The notes beneath the pieces are model-generated. The model saw only the letters and a program-made list of their open reading frames with translations. It had not been told where the DNA came from and searched no databases. Shown here piece after piece: positions 22,189 to 33,813 of a DNA stretch of 64,000 nucleotides. This DNA comes from Lepidurus packardi (lineage: Eukaryota > Arthropoda > Branchiopoda > Notostraca > Triopsidae): the NCBI GenBank assembly GCA_023053545.1, contig JAKZAN010000001.1, positions 12,478,024-12,542,023 on the forward strand, read 5' to 3'. Made by a program: the position numbers and the translations under genes. Each line of letters begins with the position of its first letter. Position 1 is the stretch's first letter.

Positions 22189-25100
22189 ATGCATACGCAG
22201 GACCCACAAGAGTGTCGGGCTCGCACGAACGATAATTACAATTGCGCGACCCCAGCCTTGCGTGAGGCCGGGGCTGCATGGGCTGCCAAACTGGAGAAAC
22301 CTGCTGAAAATTCCGCCAACAGGCTCTTCTCTAGCAGTACTATTCCTAGGCCTACAGAACTGCCGATTCCGGTAAGCGATCCAGGCCATACCAGCGGTGG
22401 TACTACGTCTGGTGCAACTACAGTGGACAGCAGCACTCTTACAGGTATCTCGCCCGTTTTTATATTCGCGATTTCTATTCCTGTTGTTTTGTTTTACTAT
22501 TGTTGCGGGTGCAGAGGAATGTGTTGCAAGAATAGGTGGGGTTCATGGATAAAAAAAAGGGCGGTGTATAGTAGACTTTTACCAAAATAAAAGCTTCGAC
22601 ATAGCGCCTGCGTTTGGTATTCGATTCGGATACCTCCAGTTGTGACCGTTAAAGTTGTTCACCGACATGGAGTTGGGAGTAGAGCCGAAGATTCAATCTT
22701 GCTAGTGAATCATGCATTCCATATACTAAACAAGTAGTACAGTACAACAGTGTGTGTAATCTTCTTTCATGTGTCGTGCGTGATGAACGAATGGGTGTGG
22801 AATTACGAAGAAGAGGTGTACGAGACCGAAGGCAAAAACTTGAGCAACTTATCCTTGTTTCCTCTCAAACTGTGCTATTTTCTTTTGTATTCTTTTACGG
22901 TAAATAGTACGTGCAAGTGATAGGGTTCGTTCTCGTTACAGATGTGTGTAGTGGGGATGACCTTCCCGAAATAGAGATTATTAGCTTACTGGAAGAGCAG
23001 ATTCCTCGATACAAATTACGAGCGGATACAATCACATCATTTTCAGGTAAAAAAAATGCTAATTTCGCTCTTTTGCTGGGAACGATGTTCACCCAATAAT
23101 GATTGAACACGTGCGGCTATCACACAAGTAGCAGCCATATGCCAACCATGTTTATGCGCTATAATAACATTCCTCGTCTGCTCGCGTCTCGACTCGCTCC
23201 TCCGATCAATAGTCTTACCTAGCTACCAGAGTGCCAGTGCATATTACATCAGCACACGTTTGATACCCATGAAAAGGACATAGTGCATCAGAAAACCATG
23301 GTGATATACAAGTGCTAATCTGTTATCAACGACGCTTTCCACGGACTTACCGAGAGGTACTGTGGCAGAAAGAAAATAGTAGTTCTCCGAATCTCAAACC
23401 TGTTAAACCGCGTAGCTTTTTCTAGAGCACGTAACGGGTATTATATCATACATTCCAGATAACTTGTGAGAGTGTGGTGATTTGGTGAACGTTCTAAAGC
23501 CGTAAATTATACGGCTGGTACTTGTTCTTTTCCCAGGTTATGCAAACCAGGATTGGTCCATCCCTGCTCCTGCTTTAACGCCATCTCCAAAAGATGTGGC
23601 ACTAACACCGGAGCAGATTCGGGAAACCTTAAATTATTTTGGTAAGTCTTAAGTCTTCATCCTCATCAATACTTCTACATAAAGCCGACTTCCCTTTGAC
23701 TTCCAATTACAGTAGTTGTAGTTTATTATGATCACTGTTTGTTAGAATCAGCCGCATTATAGAATCAAAATTTAAAGGACCGATTTCAAAATAATAAAAT
23801 TCATATACTTTTAATCGGTTATTAGAATCAATTTCAAAAGAATCTTCACATGTACAGTAGTGATCGCTACATGGACTTTGCATATTGACCAATGACATTG
23901 CTTATACTTCGTTTTGACCAATCCTATAATTTCAGGCCTACTTCTACGCTTATAATAAACTCCTTCTAAATTCCCCAGTCAATTTAATGAGCAAGTTATT
24001 CATTTGAACGACCATCAGCTTTAATTGGCTGGGGAATTTAGAAGGGGTATCGTGTTCAGAACCCTACCTAAGCATAGGAGTAGGCTTCAAAGGCGCAGTA
24101 TTGGTTGTGTTTTAGACGAGCGGTTATAGAAAAATGTCGACGAACAAGGAAAGAGTTGACATAAATGTAAAAGAATTGTTGAAAAACATTAGGAAATAAA
24201 CAACAGTGGGTGCAGTGAATCTAAACTGTAGCTACTTACTTCCGATTTTCGGCTATTAGAATCTCTCCTTAATATAATCAATATTTACTTGACAAACGTG
24301 GTCACAATAAGCGGCACCTACTGTATATAAAGCAGAGTTCCATTTCTTTTTCAATTAAGTAAATGTATTTTCGATTTCCTAAGCTAAACGCTAGATGTCA
24401 GCTAGCGTCAAAAGTCGGTTCAAAAGAACGCTCTTACTCCCCAGCTTCTCCTTCAATTCAATGTGTTTTTAGTTAGTAGTGCCACAAAACAATGAAGTAA
24501 ACTGCCCCATTATTTACAACTAAACTAAACGGCAAAATTGCCCGGCTTTTGAACAGGGAGTTACCATGCAAAGCTAGGCGACGACAAAACAGAATCCTTC
24601 TAGTGTAAAACAACCATTCAAAATTTTCCAGGTAAAAAGCATTCCGGTCAGAATCAGTGTCAGTTACTGTTATCTGTTGAACGGAGCAGGTCATCTTTTG
24701 AAATCAAAATCGCATACCTGTATTGTGTACATTAGGATTATGTAACGTCGTGAGTGTAAGTAATGTTATATTCTCGTTAACAACATTCACAATATAACAC
24801 AAATTAGCTTAGTTTTTTAAGGTTTAAAATTCGCGTTAATCTTTTCCTGACGTGCTACGTGAACTAATGATAACCCAAAAGGACAAAACGATTCAAATGT
24901 TCAAAACGCCCAGTGTTAGTAAAGTAGCTCAAGGATGTTTTTGTTGGGTCTATAACATTAAAATACCATCTACCTGAATACGTGACTAATTGCTTCCCAA
25001 GCCAACCGAACATGTCTTGCTTAACGCGTTTCAACCCAAAACATATGACCGGTATTGCGGCTAGGACACTTGTGTATAGTGTACTATGTAGTAATAGCAT

Positions 25101-28100
25101 AATTCTGCAACGTGATCAGCTAAGGAACTGATCCCTGTAACCTTGGCAGGTTTTTCTGTACCTTCAGGCCAAATACCCATGAGGTATTCCTGTTTTCCTC
25201 GAAGCGTTGTCACCTTCCCAGTTGCTATCAAAAAGGATAAAGAGGCCTAATGGTACGGTTTTTACTGCCCTCCACCCAAGAGAGAAGCTCAGGAAGAGAT
25301 TACTCTAGGTCGCATAAGGTTTTTGGCTTCTAAATGAAACCTCAGAGCTCGAGCAAAAAAAGCGAACACCATAGCAGGATAGTACAGAGATGATAGCGTG
25401 AGAGTTTTGAGGGGACGGATCATGTGACCGAACGTAACATGCGATAGGATTACTCTGATAAAAAGAAGTAATGAAGGAACTCGTTATGTGGAGGTAATTC
25501 TTACGTAAATAAAAGTTCAACAGACCATTAATGGTTTCCAGATTTGGCATTTTACTACATCGAAGAAAGGACTAAGCTGTCCAAATAGTTTTTTCCCTTT
25601 CTCGGGGCGAAGCTGCAAGTTATTTGTTCACACCTGCAACCTTTGCAACAACTTCGCATGACGAATCCAAGCATCCGGCTCTACCAAATAGCGTACAGAT
25701 TGGCAAATTACCATTAGACTGCCTTACCCACTAAGCGCCATAAACGTGCAGTTTCTAGATAGGTGTTGTAGTCGTGTTTTTCGCCTCCATCACCTGACCA
25801 TCACATGCTTGCGTTGGAAGCCCGAGCGAGTTCGTTGATCGTATTATTTTTCTTTTCAAAACCTTTCTGGCACGTTTTCGAAAGCGTGTTGCCAGTTTTT
25901 CCAAAGTTTTTCAGCTCGCTCTTTCTCTACCTTCTTTATGAACTAAAGTTTAGCTTAGAAAACATTACGCTTAGCGCCAGGAAGATTCACTGGGCTCAAG
26001 TTAAGCCCAAAAGGTATATTAAATAACAAAACTCTTATCCTTTCGCGAAAGTTTCTGCATGCTAAGCTAGTTCAGATAACTTAATAAACCCTAGCTTCAA
26101 TAAAAAAATAAAAAAAAACATTCTAGTAAACACACCTTGATCTATTTTCTTATAATCAGTTTCAATTTATCAAAGCGTGGGTTTCAAGCTGTTTTATTAT
26201 ACATAGCCTCAGTTTTGGAGAGTTAGCTTTAGTTATCTATTCCATACATACCTGGTTGGAACTTCGTGTGATAATTACTAACCCAAAAAGCTCTTTTCTT
26301 TCTTTAATCAGTTGATTAGTAAACTATCAAAAGAAGCATACGCAGTGAGCTTTTTCGTGGCTTTTGTCACGTATGCACAATTCTAACAAAGGAATTCGCT
26401 TCACCTGAAAGACCGGTTGGATAGTTTGTTTACCAGAATCCCAAAGGAAGAAGGGGAAGAGCCGAAGGGGAACCCGAATGCTCAAATCGTAAAACCTGGA
26501 TCACGTGTTCACTAGCACCTATAAGTCTCCCAAGGACTCTGCTACGCACTTCAGTCTATTGCGTACTATACTGACTCGAATATCTCTTAATTACTAAAGT
26601 TAATTACTTGAAGATACTCAATTTTTCTTTGTTTGGCTTCTCTTAACAACCCATGGACACAGTGATATACGACGTGGGATGGAATGAAAGTTCTTTTAAC
26701 TCAAGTTCAACAAAATCATCTCAAGCATCCTTCCTAAAGAAATAACCATGCTACGGGCAAGCTCCTACTCTCTTATAGGTGAAAAAAATATATAATACTA
26801 GTAAATAAATACGATTCTTTTCATTTAAATTCATTATGAACTAATGAAGTTCATCCAGGTGCGACAGATGTGTTGTAAGGACTCTTTTTTATATAAAAAC
26901 TCGTTTTACCCCACAAAATAAGGAAATTTTTTATCGTATGTTCGCAATCAGTCTGCAAAGCCTGTCAGCATACCTACCATCCGCCCATGCGTATCGGATA
27001 TATCGAGTTCGATGAATAGATTAAGTATTTTTTTAAAAAAAATTTTGTTTGTTTGAGGGGTGATGCATTCATCGCGAATTGGAAAGCAAAGCGCGTCACG
27101 AAAGGCACGGTTAGGGCGCATGCCAAAAAACAAAGAAATAAAAAAAATCGACTTTTATCCACTTTATCTACGTTTGTCTACTTTTCCCATTTCATGGCTT
27201 TTATGGACTAGGAGTTCGAGTTCATGAGTTATATCATGCATACACTGTGTGTAAGATAACCTTTCTATCGAGATAAACTCTGTGCTAAAAGTCAAGTGTG
27301 AAAATACTCCTTCAGGCCAATAGCGGTGAACGAAATTGTCATTTACTTTGCAGTTCTGAAGGTGAAGACAAGTTTGTTTGCGCACCTTTACGGCTTTAGC
27401 ACTTTATCGTGAGGAGTGACTAACCAAAAAACGACGTAAAAAGCCCCGCAGTTCAATAGCCAAGCGAAGTAAGGAGGAAGAATTGCTATGGAAACGCGAA
27501 TCTTTTCAAATGGTAATAGCGAACAAAAAACAACAACAACATTAGTTCGCTTCCTCTGACACCGTGTGGTCCATGGGTTTTCCTTTAGTGTTCGTCAGAA
27601 GCCTGTAATCCCGTGACCGCTAACCATTGAAATTTCTTGGGTTTATTATAGTGGTAACCAGGTTAAAAGAATGATAGTAAAAAAAGTATTATGAAGGATA
27701 TCTTGCCAATGCCAAGTGTTATCCTGTTGATGAGTGATGCGTCATTTCGTTTACATGTGTGATCCTAAAGATTGTGTTTATCACATCACATCAGCCCTAT
27801 ATTGTGTTTTTCTTTCCGCCTGAAAACATCTCAATTCCTTGTTTGCTTTCCTTTTGTATATTCTAGTGCTATGCAGCAGCCGTGTGAGCCAAATGACTAA
27901 AACCTACAATGATGTGGAAGCGGTTACACGACTCTTGGAAGAAGTAATGATTCACTGAATTCAGTATTTTGTTTACACTATATGTAATTAACTGTTTTTT
28001 CAAGCTCTCTTAACGTTTTTTTGTTTCTTTTATTTAACGTTATAGAAGGAGAAAGACCTTGAATTGGCTGCCCACATTGGGCAAAGTTTGCTCTCCCGCA

Positions 28101-28869
28101 ACAAAGCGCTAGATGACCGCATTGCCGCTATCGAAGCTGAGTTAGCTGCCGCTAATGAGACCGTCACTCAATTACGCTATGATCTGCTTATGAAGGCGGA
28201 GCTTTTGCAAATTTACACCAATGACGTGGATGAGTCTGGATCGGAAGCAGGTAATTAAATCAGTCACGCTCTTTGCCGTTTCTGTTACGGTCAAATACGA
28301 AAAGAGGGCATGCCGATTTAATTTATCTATCTTTTCTTTTTGAAACTCGGACAGGTACACCCACCGGCATTCGGGCCCTAACGGTTGATTCCTTGCAACG
28401 GCGTGTCCGGAGTCTGGAAGATGATAATCGGAAATTGCGAGCTGAAGCACATCAATTAGCCCGGGATACAAACGATTGTGAATTGAAGGAAGATGAGTTG
28501 GTCAAAGACATCGTCAGCCAGCTGTGTAAGTAAAGCTTGTTTGCCGGCCATAGTACAACCGTTACATGTAATGATCATAGTTTTTTCGTTGTTTTTTTTT
28601 CGTTTTTATTATTTATTATTTCTACAAATTTATTTTTTTTTACTATTTTTTTTTTTTTTTACATTTAAACAGCTGAAGCTAACTCTCATGCCCGCGATTT
28701 GGCCGAGGAGCTCAACAGGAAGTACGATGATAACAGCAAACAGCAGGAGGAGATTGGAAGTTTGGTCACCCAGCTCGTTGAACTTCGCGCGAAAATTAAA
28801 CAGGTAAGTGCAGTGCCTTAAATGTATTTTATGCTTTTTCAGCAAATGCCAAGTCGTTTTTACTCAAAT

Positions 28870-28918
<49 letters not shown>

Positions 28919-31734
28919 GCAGTTGTCTTTGGAGAATGAGGAATTGACTTTTCAATTGACGGTTGTACGCGATTGTCAGAACGAATTAGCGTTGGAACTA
29001 GCGGAATATAAAGATAAATATGCCGAAATCGAGGAACTTTTGCAAGACACCCAAGAACAGTTACGCCGATCCAACCGGCGCGGCTTACCTTTGGCGAAAG
29101 GCGGTTCCTCGTTATCGGGCATATTTGGGTCACCTTTGCCATCCCTGTCGTTTCCGCCCGAGTCGTTAGCTTCGGAATTGGAACTTTCTTCTTTGAGCTC
29201 GGATTTCGCCGTCAATTCTGAGCTGAGCACGCCTCGATACAATCGTAACTCTCGGGTCCAGCGCGTTTTAGAGACTGTGCGCTATGTCTCAAAGTTACAG
29301 CCCATAAATACCCCGGGTATCGTATCCGCCTGCAATTCCTCCGCAGGGACGGGTTCAACACACAAACCTTATTGGAATGCAGTGGATGCGCCCTCTTCGG
29401 GTTTCCCCAGCCTGGAATCAACCTTAACTGCCTGTGACACTGAAGAAACCAAGCAGCTGCCATCCGATGATTTCAGAGATTACCCTACCACGTCCCGGGC
29501 CGGAATCCCAGGCACGCCTGGTACGGAGGATTTGAAAGTTGCGTTAAACCGCCTCACTCCTAAGGAGAAATTGGCCCATTTAAGGCAACAGCAAGCTCGG
29601 GGCGATGCGTATGGCTGGCGAACGCCCGATAGCATCATGTCAACGGGGAGCAGGTCCAGCTACGGCAGCATGAATGTTTGGAAATTACCGAATGGCTTAC
29701 AAGTAAGGAAAAATAAAAGAAAAAAAAATAAATAAAACAACTGTCTGTAAATGTTGTTGACGAGGTGCTCCACAAATTTTTTCAGAATTTTTCGAAACTA
29801 CACATGTGTCCAAATGTTGGGACTGTTTGAAAACATTCCAACTGTTTATTTGTGAAACGTTTTATAATAGATCATAAAGCCTTTGGAAGGATCTGCCACG
29901 TTGAACACATGGTCGCGATTGGCTCGTCCCCATCTAGGTGGCGTACTGGAAGATATTCCAGGAGTCGCTACCCGTGGAGCCAAGTACGTGTCCAGTCTCA
30001 ACACGAACAGCAGCATGGAATCAGGCAACGAATATTCGTTATCGGACTTGGAAGAGGACGACGATATCGTTAACCCGGGCAAGAGCTTCGAACAAGCTGG
30101 ATCAACGTACACCTACACAAACTCCATTATCCTCCATCCCGATGACCTGACGCGAGTCACGTCAGCGTAAGTGTTGGTTGGATTCTAGATTTATGGCACT
30201 TGTTCGGAAGTCGAAACACATTCTAAACACGAATCTACAGTATGAATGATATTCATAGTGCAGAGGCTTTCATGGGTTTAGAATGCACTGTAGAGGGTTA
30301 GGTAAGCTTATGTTAGGTTAGTTAAGGTTATCTTATGTACAGTGTGCATTCTAAAGAGTCACCCACGAAAGCCTCTGCATTACGAGTGGCACTAGATTCG
30401 TGTAATGTAGATTTGTGTACCGTAGATTCGTGTTTAGAATGTGGGGGACTTCCAAACAAGGGCCAGATTTATTCTTATTAGCTCATGATCTTATTTGCTT
30501 GGGATGAATTAACAGGTTGCCAGCCCGTGCTATGCTTTCCATTACTCCAGTTTGCATGGCAGAGTCACCAATTAAGGAAGTAATTCGTACGCCTCCTTTG
30601 AGTCGACGGAATTCTGTTTCTACGTTCTCAACTCACTCGGCTTTGGCCCGCGTCTTGCAGGAACGGGGGATCCAAGATTGGGACACGTATCGATCTCGCG
30701 CATGTTCTCCCAGTGGTTTATCCACGCCTTGCAACAGTCCTGATGGAACTCCTCCTAGTACTCCGTCTCATTACACTGTTTCGCCTTCACCGTGGCCAGG
30801 TATACATGAAATTATTATTATTTGTATGCATAACTTAGATGAATTGCATCTTTTTCTTAGAATTTTTGCACAAGAGTGTTACCAGCCTACGTCGGACTTT
30901 TATGGGGGACGTTTCGCCTCGTCCGTCACATAGAATGAACCAGATGACAAGGGCAGATATACAAGTAATAAGCATATAACATTACTATTTATAATTATTA
31001 GTATTTTTATTTATTAGTATTTTTTTATAATAACAATCGGCGTAGGCAACAGCGTTTTGCCAGTCTATTTATTGGTCATTTGATTTTATACTTTATTATT
31101 TATACTTCACAAAATTATTTGATTTTATTCATTTTTTAATTAATTATTATTATTTATAATTAATATTATTTTGAAGGCCTTGTCCAACTTAAACGTGATG
31201 GAAAAATTGGAAGCCATGGGCTTGGATCAAGTGTTGCCGTCTTCTAAAGGCGTTTCTCCCTTCATCCTGGAACGAGTGCATCAATCGAGCAAAGATGAGC
31301 CAGAGAGCGCGAAATTCGCTCTGGATTTTGATGACCTGACACTGCCGGCTAGTGACTTGACTTGGTCAGGCATTGGTGAAGCCCCTCCGCCTTTGGGCGC
31401 AGTGGAAGTTGGTGAATTACGAATTCCTGCCTGCCATGGTCGAACGTTAAGCCCAGGAGAGCGTCGACCAGCCTTGACTTCTTCAAAGTACGGTGTCCCG
31501 GGGAAGCCTGGTTCGGGGGCTGTTGAGAAGCGAAAGCATTGGCAATCAAATTCATTGAACATGGCACAACAATCAAATAAAAGAAAAGAAGGGCTCAACA
31601 GTATCAGCTGCTTGTTGACGGACCCTGATGACAGCTATACCGGCATTGGGGTATCTGCTGTCGGTAGTATTAGCGAGACATTCGTAGGGGCCATTGGTGC
31701 GATCTTCTTTGGACGAAAAGGTGGCCTGTTGTAA
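22189..31734 (+). CDS. milt: Milton/TRAK kinesin adaptor for mitochondria
   Basis: Milton (TRAK1/2 in vertebrates) links kinesin-1 to Miro on the mitochondrial outer membrane. Twelve exons join in phase to 1023 residues: 22189-22444, 22942-23046, 23537-23641, 27867-27943, 28046-28250, 28355-28525, 28673-28803, 28923-29702, 29871-30166, 30516-30799, 30861-30964 and 31177-31734. The HAP1-type N-terminal domain starts at [20 protein letters not shown] and continues with [41 protein letters not shown] and [21 protein letters not shown] long coiled coil follows. The milton domain has [11 protein letters not shown] and [18 protein letters not shown]. The Ser/Pro-rich tail has [14 protein letters not shown] and [12 protein letters not shown]. 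The first exon (a Ser/Thr/Pro-rich leader) is phase-compatible, but its exact start is inferred. Intron 3 is 4225 nt. Confidence 0.94.
22445..22590 (+). other. Read-through extension of milton exon 1 ending on a poly(A) signal
   Basis: If the exon 1 donor at 22445 is not used, the frame stays open for 48 more codons. It adds a strongly hydrophobic stretch ([17 protein letters not shown]), then Cys- and basic-rich residues, and stops at about 22588. The stop overlaps an AATAAA signal. This could encode a short membrane-anchored isoform by intronic polyadenylation, or be chance. Confidence 0.3.
23710..24323. mobile_element. TA-flanked inverted-repeat element in milton intron 3, probably nested
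   Basis: The left end CAGTAGTTGTAGTTTATTAT and the reverse complement of the right end, CAGTAGGTGCCGCTTATTGT, agree over roughly 30 bases with gaps, and both are preceded by TA. Ends in CAGT with TA duplication fit the Tc1/mariner/pogo group. There is no coding capacity. Inside, about 23854-24110 carries a second arm pair related to the element at 36382-37205: TACAGTAGTGATCGCTACATGG and, further in, CTACTTCTACGCTTA with its inverse TAAGCATAGGAGTAG. Confidence 0.5.
24324..27866 (+). other. Rest of the large milton intron 3
   Basis: No coding exon or RNA gene could be supported. Short open frames on both strands have no recognised domains. One stretch (minus, about 25745-25620) has a tRNA-like A-box TGGCGCTTAGTGGGT but no matching B-box. 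It is AT-rich and otherwise plain. Confidence 0.4.
28871..28913 (+). repeat. Poly-T tract just upstream of a milton 3' splice site
   Basis: A run of about 43 T bases ends nine bases before the AG that opens the 780-nt milton exon at 28923. It acts as an extreme polypyrimidine tract and is a likely length-variable microsatellite or an antisense poly(A) remnant. Confidence 0.8.
30187..30472. mobile_element. hAT-like MITE in milton intron 9 with 8-bp target duplication
   Basis: A 270-bp foldback (30195-30464) is flanked by identical AGATTTAT copies at 30187-30194 and 30465-30472. The terminal arms start GGCACTTGTTCGGAAGTC on the left and, inverted, GGCCCTTGTTTGGAAGTC on the right. They stay paired through ACATTCTAAACACGAATC. 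A second inner pair is GCAGAGGCTTTC with its inverse GAAAGCCTCTGC. There is no coding capacity. Eight-base target duplications are typical of the hAT superfamily. Confidence 0.85.
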
Positions 31735-33338
31735 AAATGAAAAAAAAAAGATGAAATAATTTAGCTTCTCGATTGATTCACTAAGATTATGTTCAGAGAA
31801 TCCGCAAGATTGTGCCATTAGGAGATGGTATGATGTAACTGAAACTATCCATAGTTAGCTCGATTAAGCGAATAGCCAGTTATAGGTTATGGCAGCTCAC
31901 AAAACAGTAGGAAACATAAAAAAGACTGTGCAACTAGCGGCTTGGTTTAGGACAGCTGCGAATTACGGATGTATTGTACAGCAGCAAGTGCTTTGGGACT
32001 GATCTATTATATAGATGCTTTTGTAAATATAATGAAGAAAATGAAAGAATTGTAACGCAGGTTACTGCCAAATATAGTCGAAATAAAATCATCCACGTTC
32101 GTTTTTGTCTCAGACTCATTCGTTTCCAATGAATGGTGCAATTTGGCAGAGTGAATCATTTGAGGTCGACATTTTACAAATAAATTACGTAACGCTTTTG
32201 GTGAATGGAGGCGGCAACCCACAAAGATGATTGCAAGACTACTTTCGAACCTAGCATCCGCGTATCTCCCCATTACAGCTCCTGGTATTGCTCGGACTGT
32301 ATTTCGCAGCGTACGCTTACTGTCATAGTCCATTGTGTGCTGAACCTGTTCTGTTTTCGTTGTTTGGGGTGAAATCATTTGCAATTTGAGGAAGAGTAGA
32401 AAGAAAAGCTGTCAAGGTCGCGATTGTGACGTCTAACTGGAAAGGGAATTAGGTGATCTCAGTCCCATGTGCGAACTCGAGTATTTTAGCCTCTTTTGAT
32501 GTATCTAGGTGGCAATTAAACGTGACTTTCTTGCAAAAGAAGTTACTCCTTCAGCCCTGAACCTTACGCCGGGGTTTTGCTGCGATACGAGAGAGATTTC
32601 AACCTCGAATCTCAATCCATATTATTTATTTATTTCCCTGGTAAATATCCCGAGCTTCTCGAAAAAACATGCAGAAGGCTTCCTCAATTGCCGACATGCC
32701 AAGCTAAAGGGAGTCTCATGCACCTGAGAAGGGGAGGCTCGTTATCAAGAGTAGTACCGTGTATGCACACCAAGCGGGCTAGCTTGGCTTTCCTAGTTGT
32801 CAGTATTTCACTGTCTTTAAGCTACAGTACGCTGCTTTTACGATAAAGGCACCAGCTTAGCACGAACCAAAAGGTCGCCTGAGACTGAAAACGCCATTCT
32901 GTTGGCTGTTTCATTGCAAATTTTGAACTTTTTTGAATAAACCAGAGGACTTTCGTTTACCAGAGGACTGTTGTAGCCAATAAGCTTGTGGACCGTGGAC
33001 CTCCAAACCAACTGATTTACAATTGCTGAGGTCCTGATAGTGCAGCAAACGACACAGAGGAGCGTGGAGGAAAACCCTTGTAGCTTTGCCAGTGATAACC
33101 ATCATGTCGAGTAGAACAACCTTGTTTCCAACTCCTGGTTATTCTTCAGTGTACATTCCACTCTTCCTTCAGGTAAGGAGCTTTATCTAGCGCATTAAAT
33201 AGCATTATGTAACCGCTGCATGTGATGGCTGTGGCTATAAGGAAACATTTGTGTGAGGTGAGAGATCCGGAATCCCTATAGTTCGTGCAGCATCTTTGAT
33301 GCTCTTCTGCCGTCAAGGCCAAGGTTAAACGCTTTCTC

Positions 33339-33441
33339 CCCCCCCCCCCCCTCCCCGATTTGAATTACTCGTGAGTGATTGAGTGATTGACAGTGCTTAA
33401 GGGGAGGAGTAGTGCTTAAGGGGAGGAGTAGTGCTCAAGGT
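33339..33441. repeat. Poly-C tract and 21-bp tandem repeat
   Basis: A run of about 14 C bases with one T interruption (from about 33340) is followed by two and a half copies of AGTGCTTAAGGGGAGGAGT at about 33393-33441. This is simple and tandem repeat only. Confidence 0.75.
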
Positions 33442-33778
33442 AACAGAATAAGGGAGTTAGCGTAAGGGATAAGAGGGTGACACGCATTTGCGTAAGAATC
33501 TGAGCCGAATTGACGTCACTTATAAGCTATCAGAACAATCTTGTGAAAAGTCTGAGTCTGGAAAAACAAATCTCCACTTGGGAAAATATGCGCGCTTCTG
33601 TGATAACCGCAGCTCGACTACGTTATGAAACCTCTGTAGAGTTGCCGATACGTGTAACCCTAATCTTAACCGCAAAACCAACTAGATTTTTACCGTCCTG
33701 TCCTCAAAAAGACGTCACCAGCTCGAATCGGTTGTAAGCCCGGAAAAGGTGTTTTACACACAGACACACCACACATAC

Positions 33779-33813
33779 AGAGAGAGAGAGAGAAAGAGAA
33801 AAAGAGAGTGAGA
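33779..33813. repeat. GA-rich microsatellite
   Basis: An imperfect (GA)n tract with AAAG interruptions, preceded by a short CACA-type stretch. Confidence 0.7.

Noticed and set aside
25620..25745. tRNA-like sequence on the minus strand
   Set aside because: There is an A-box-like TGGCGCTTAGTGGGT, but no B-box, no cloverleaf and no anticodon arm could be built. At most it is a tRNA-derived SINE scrap.
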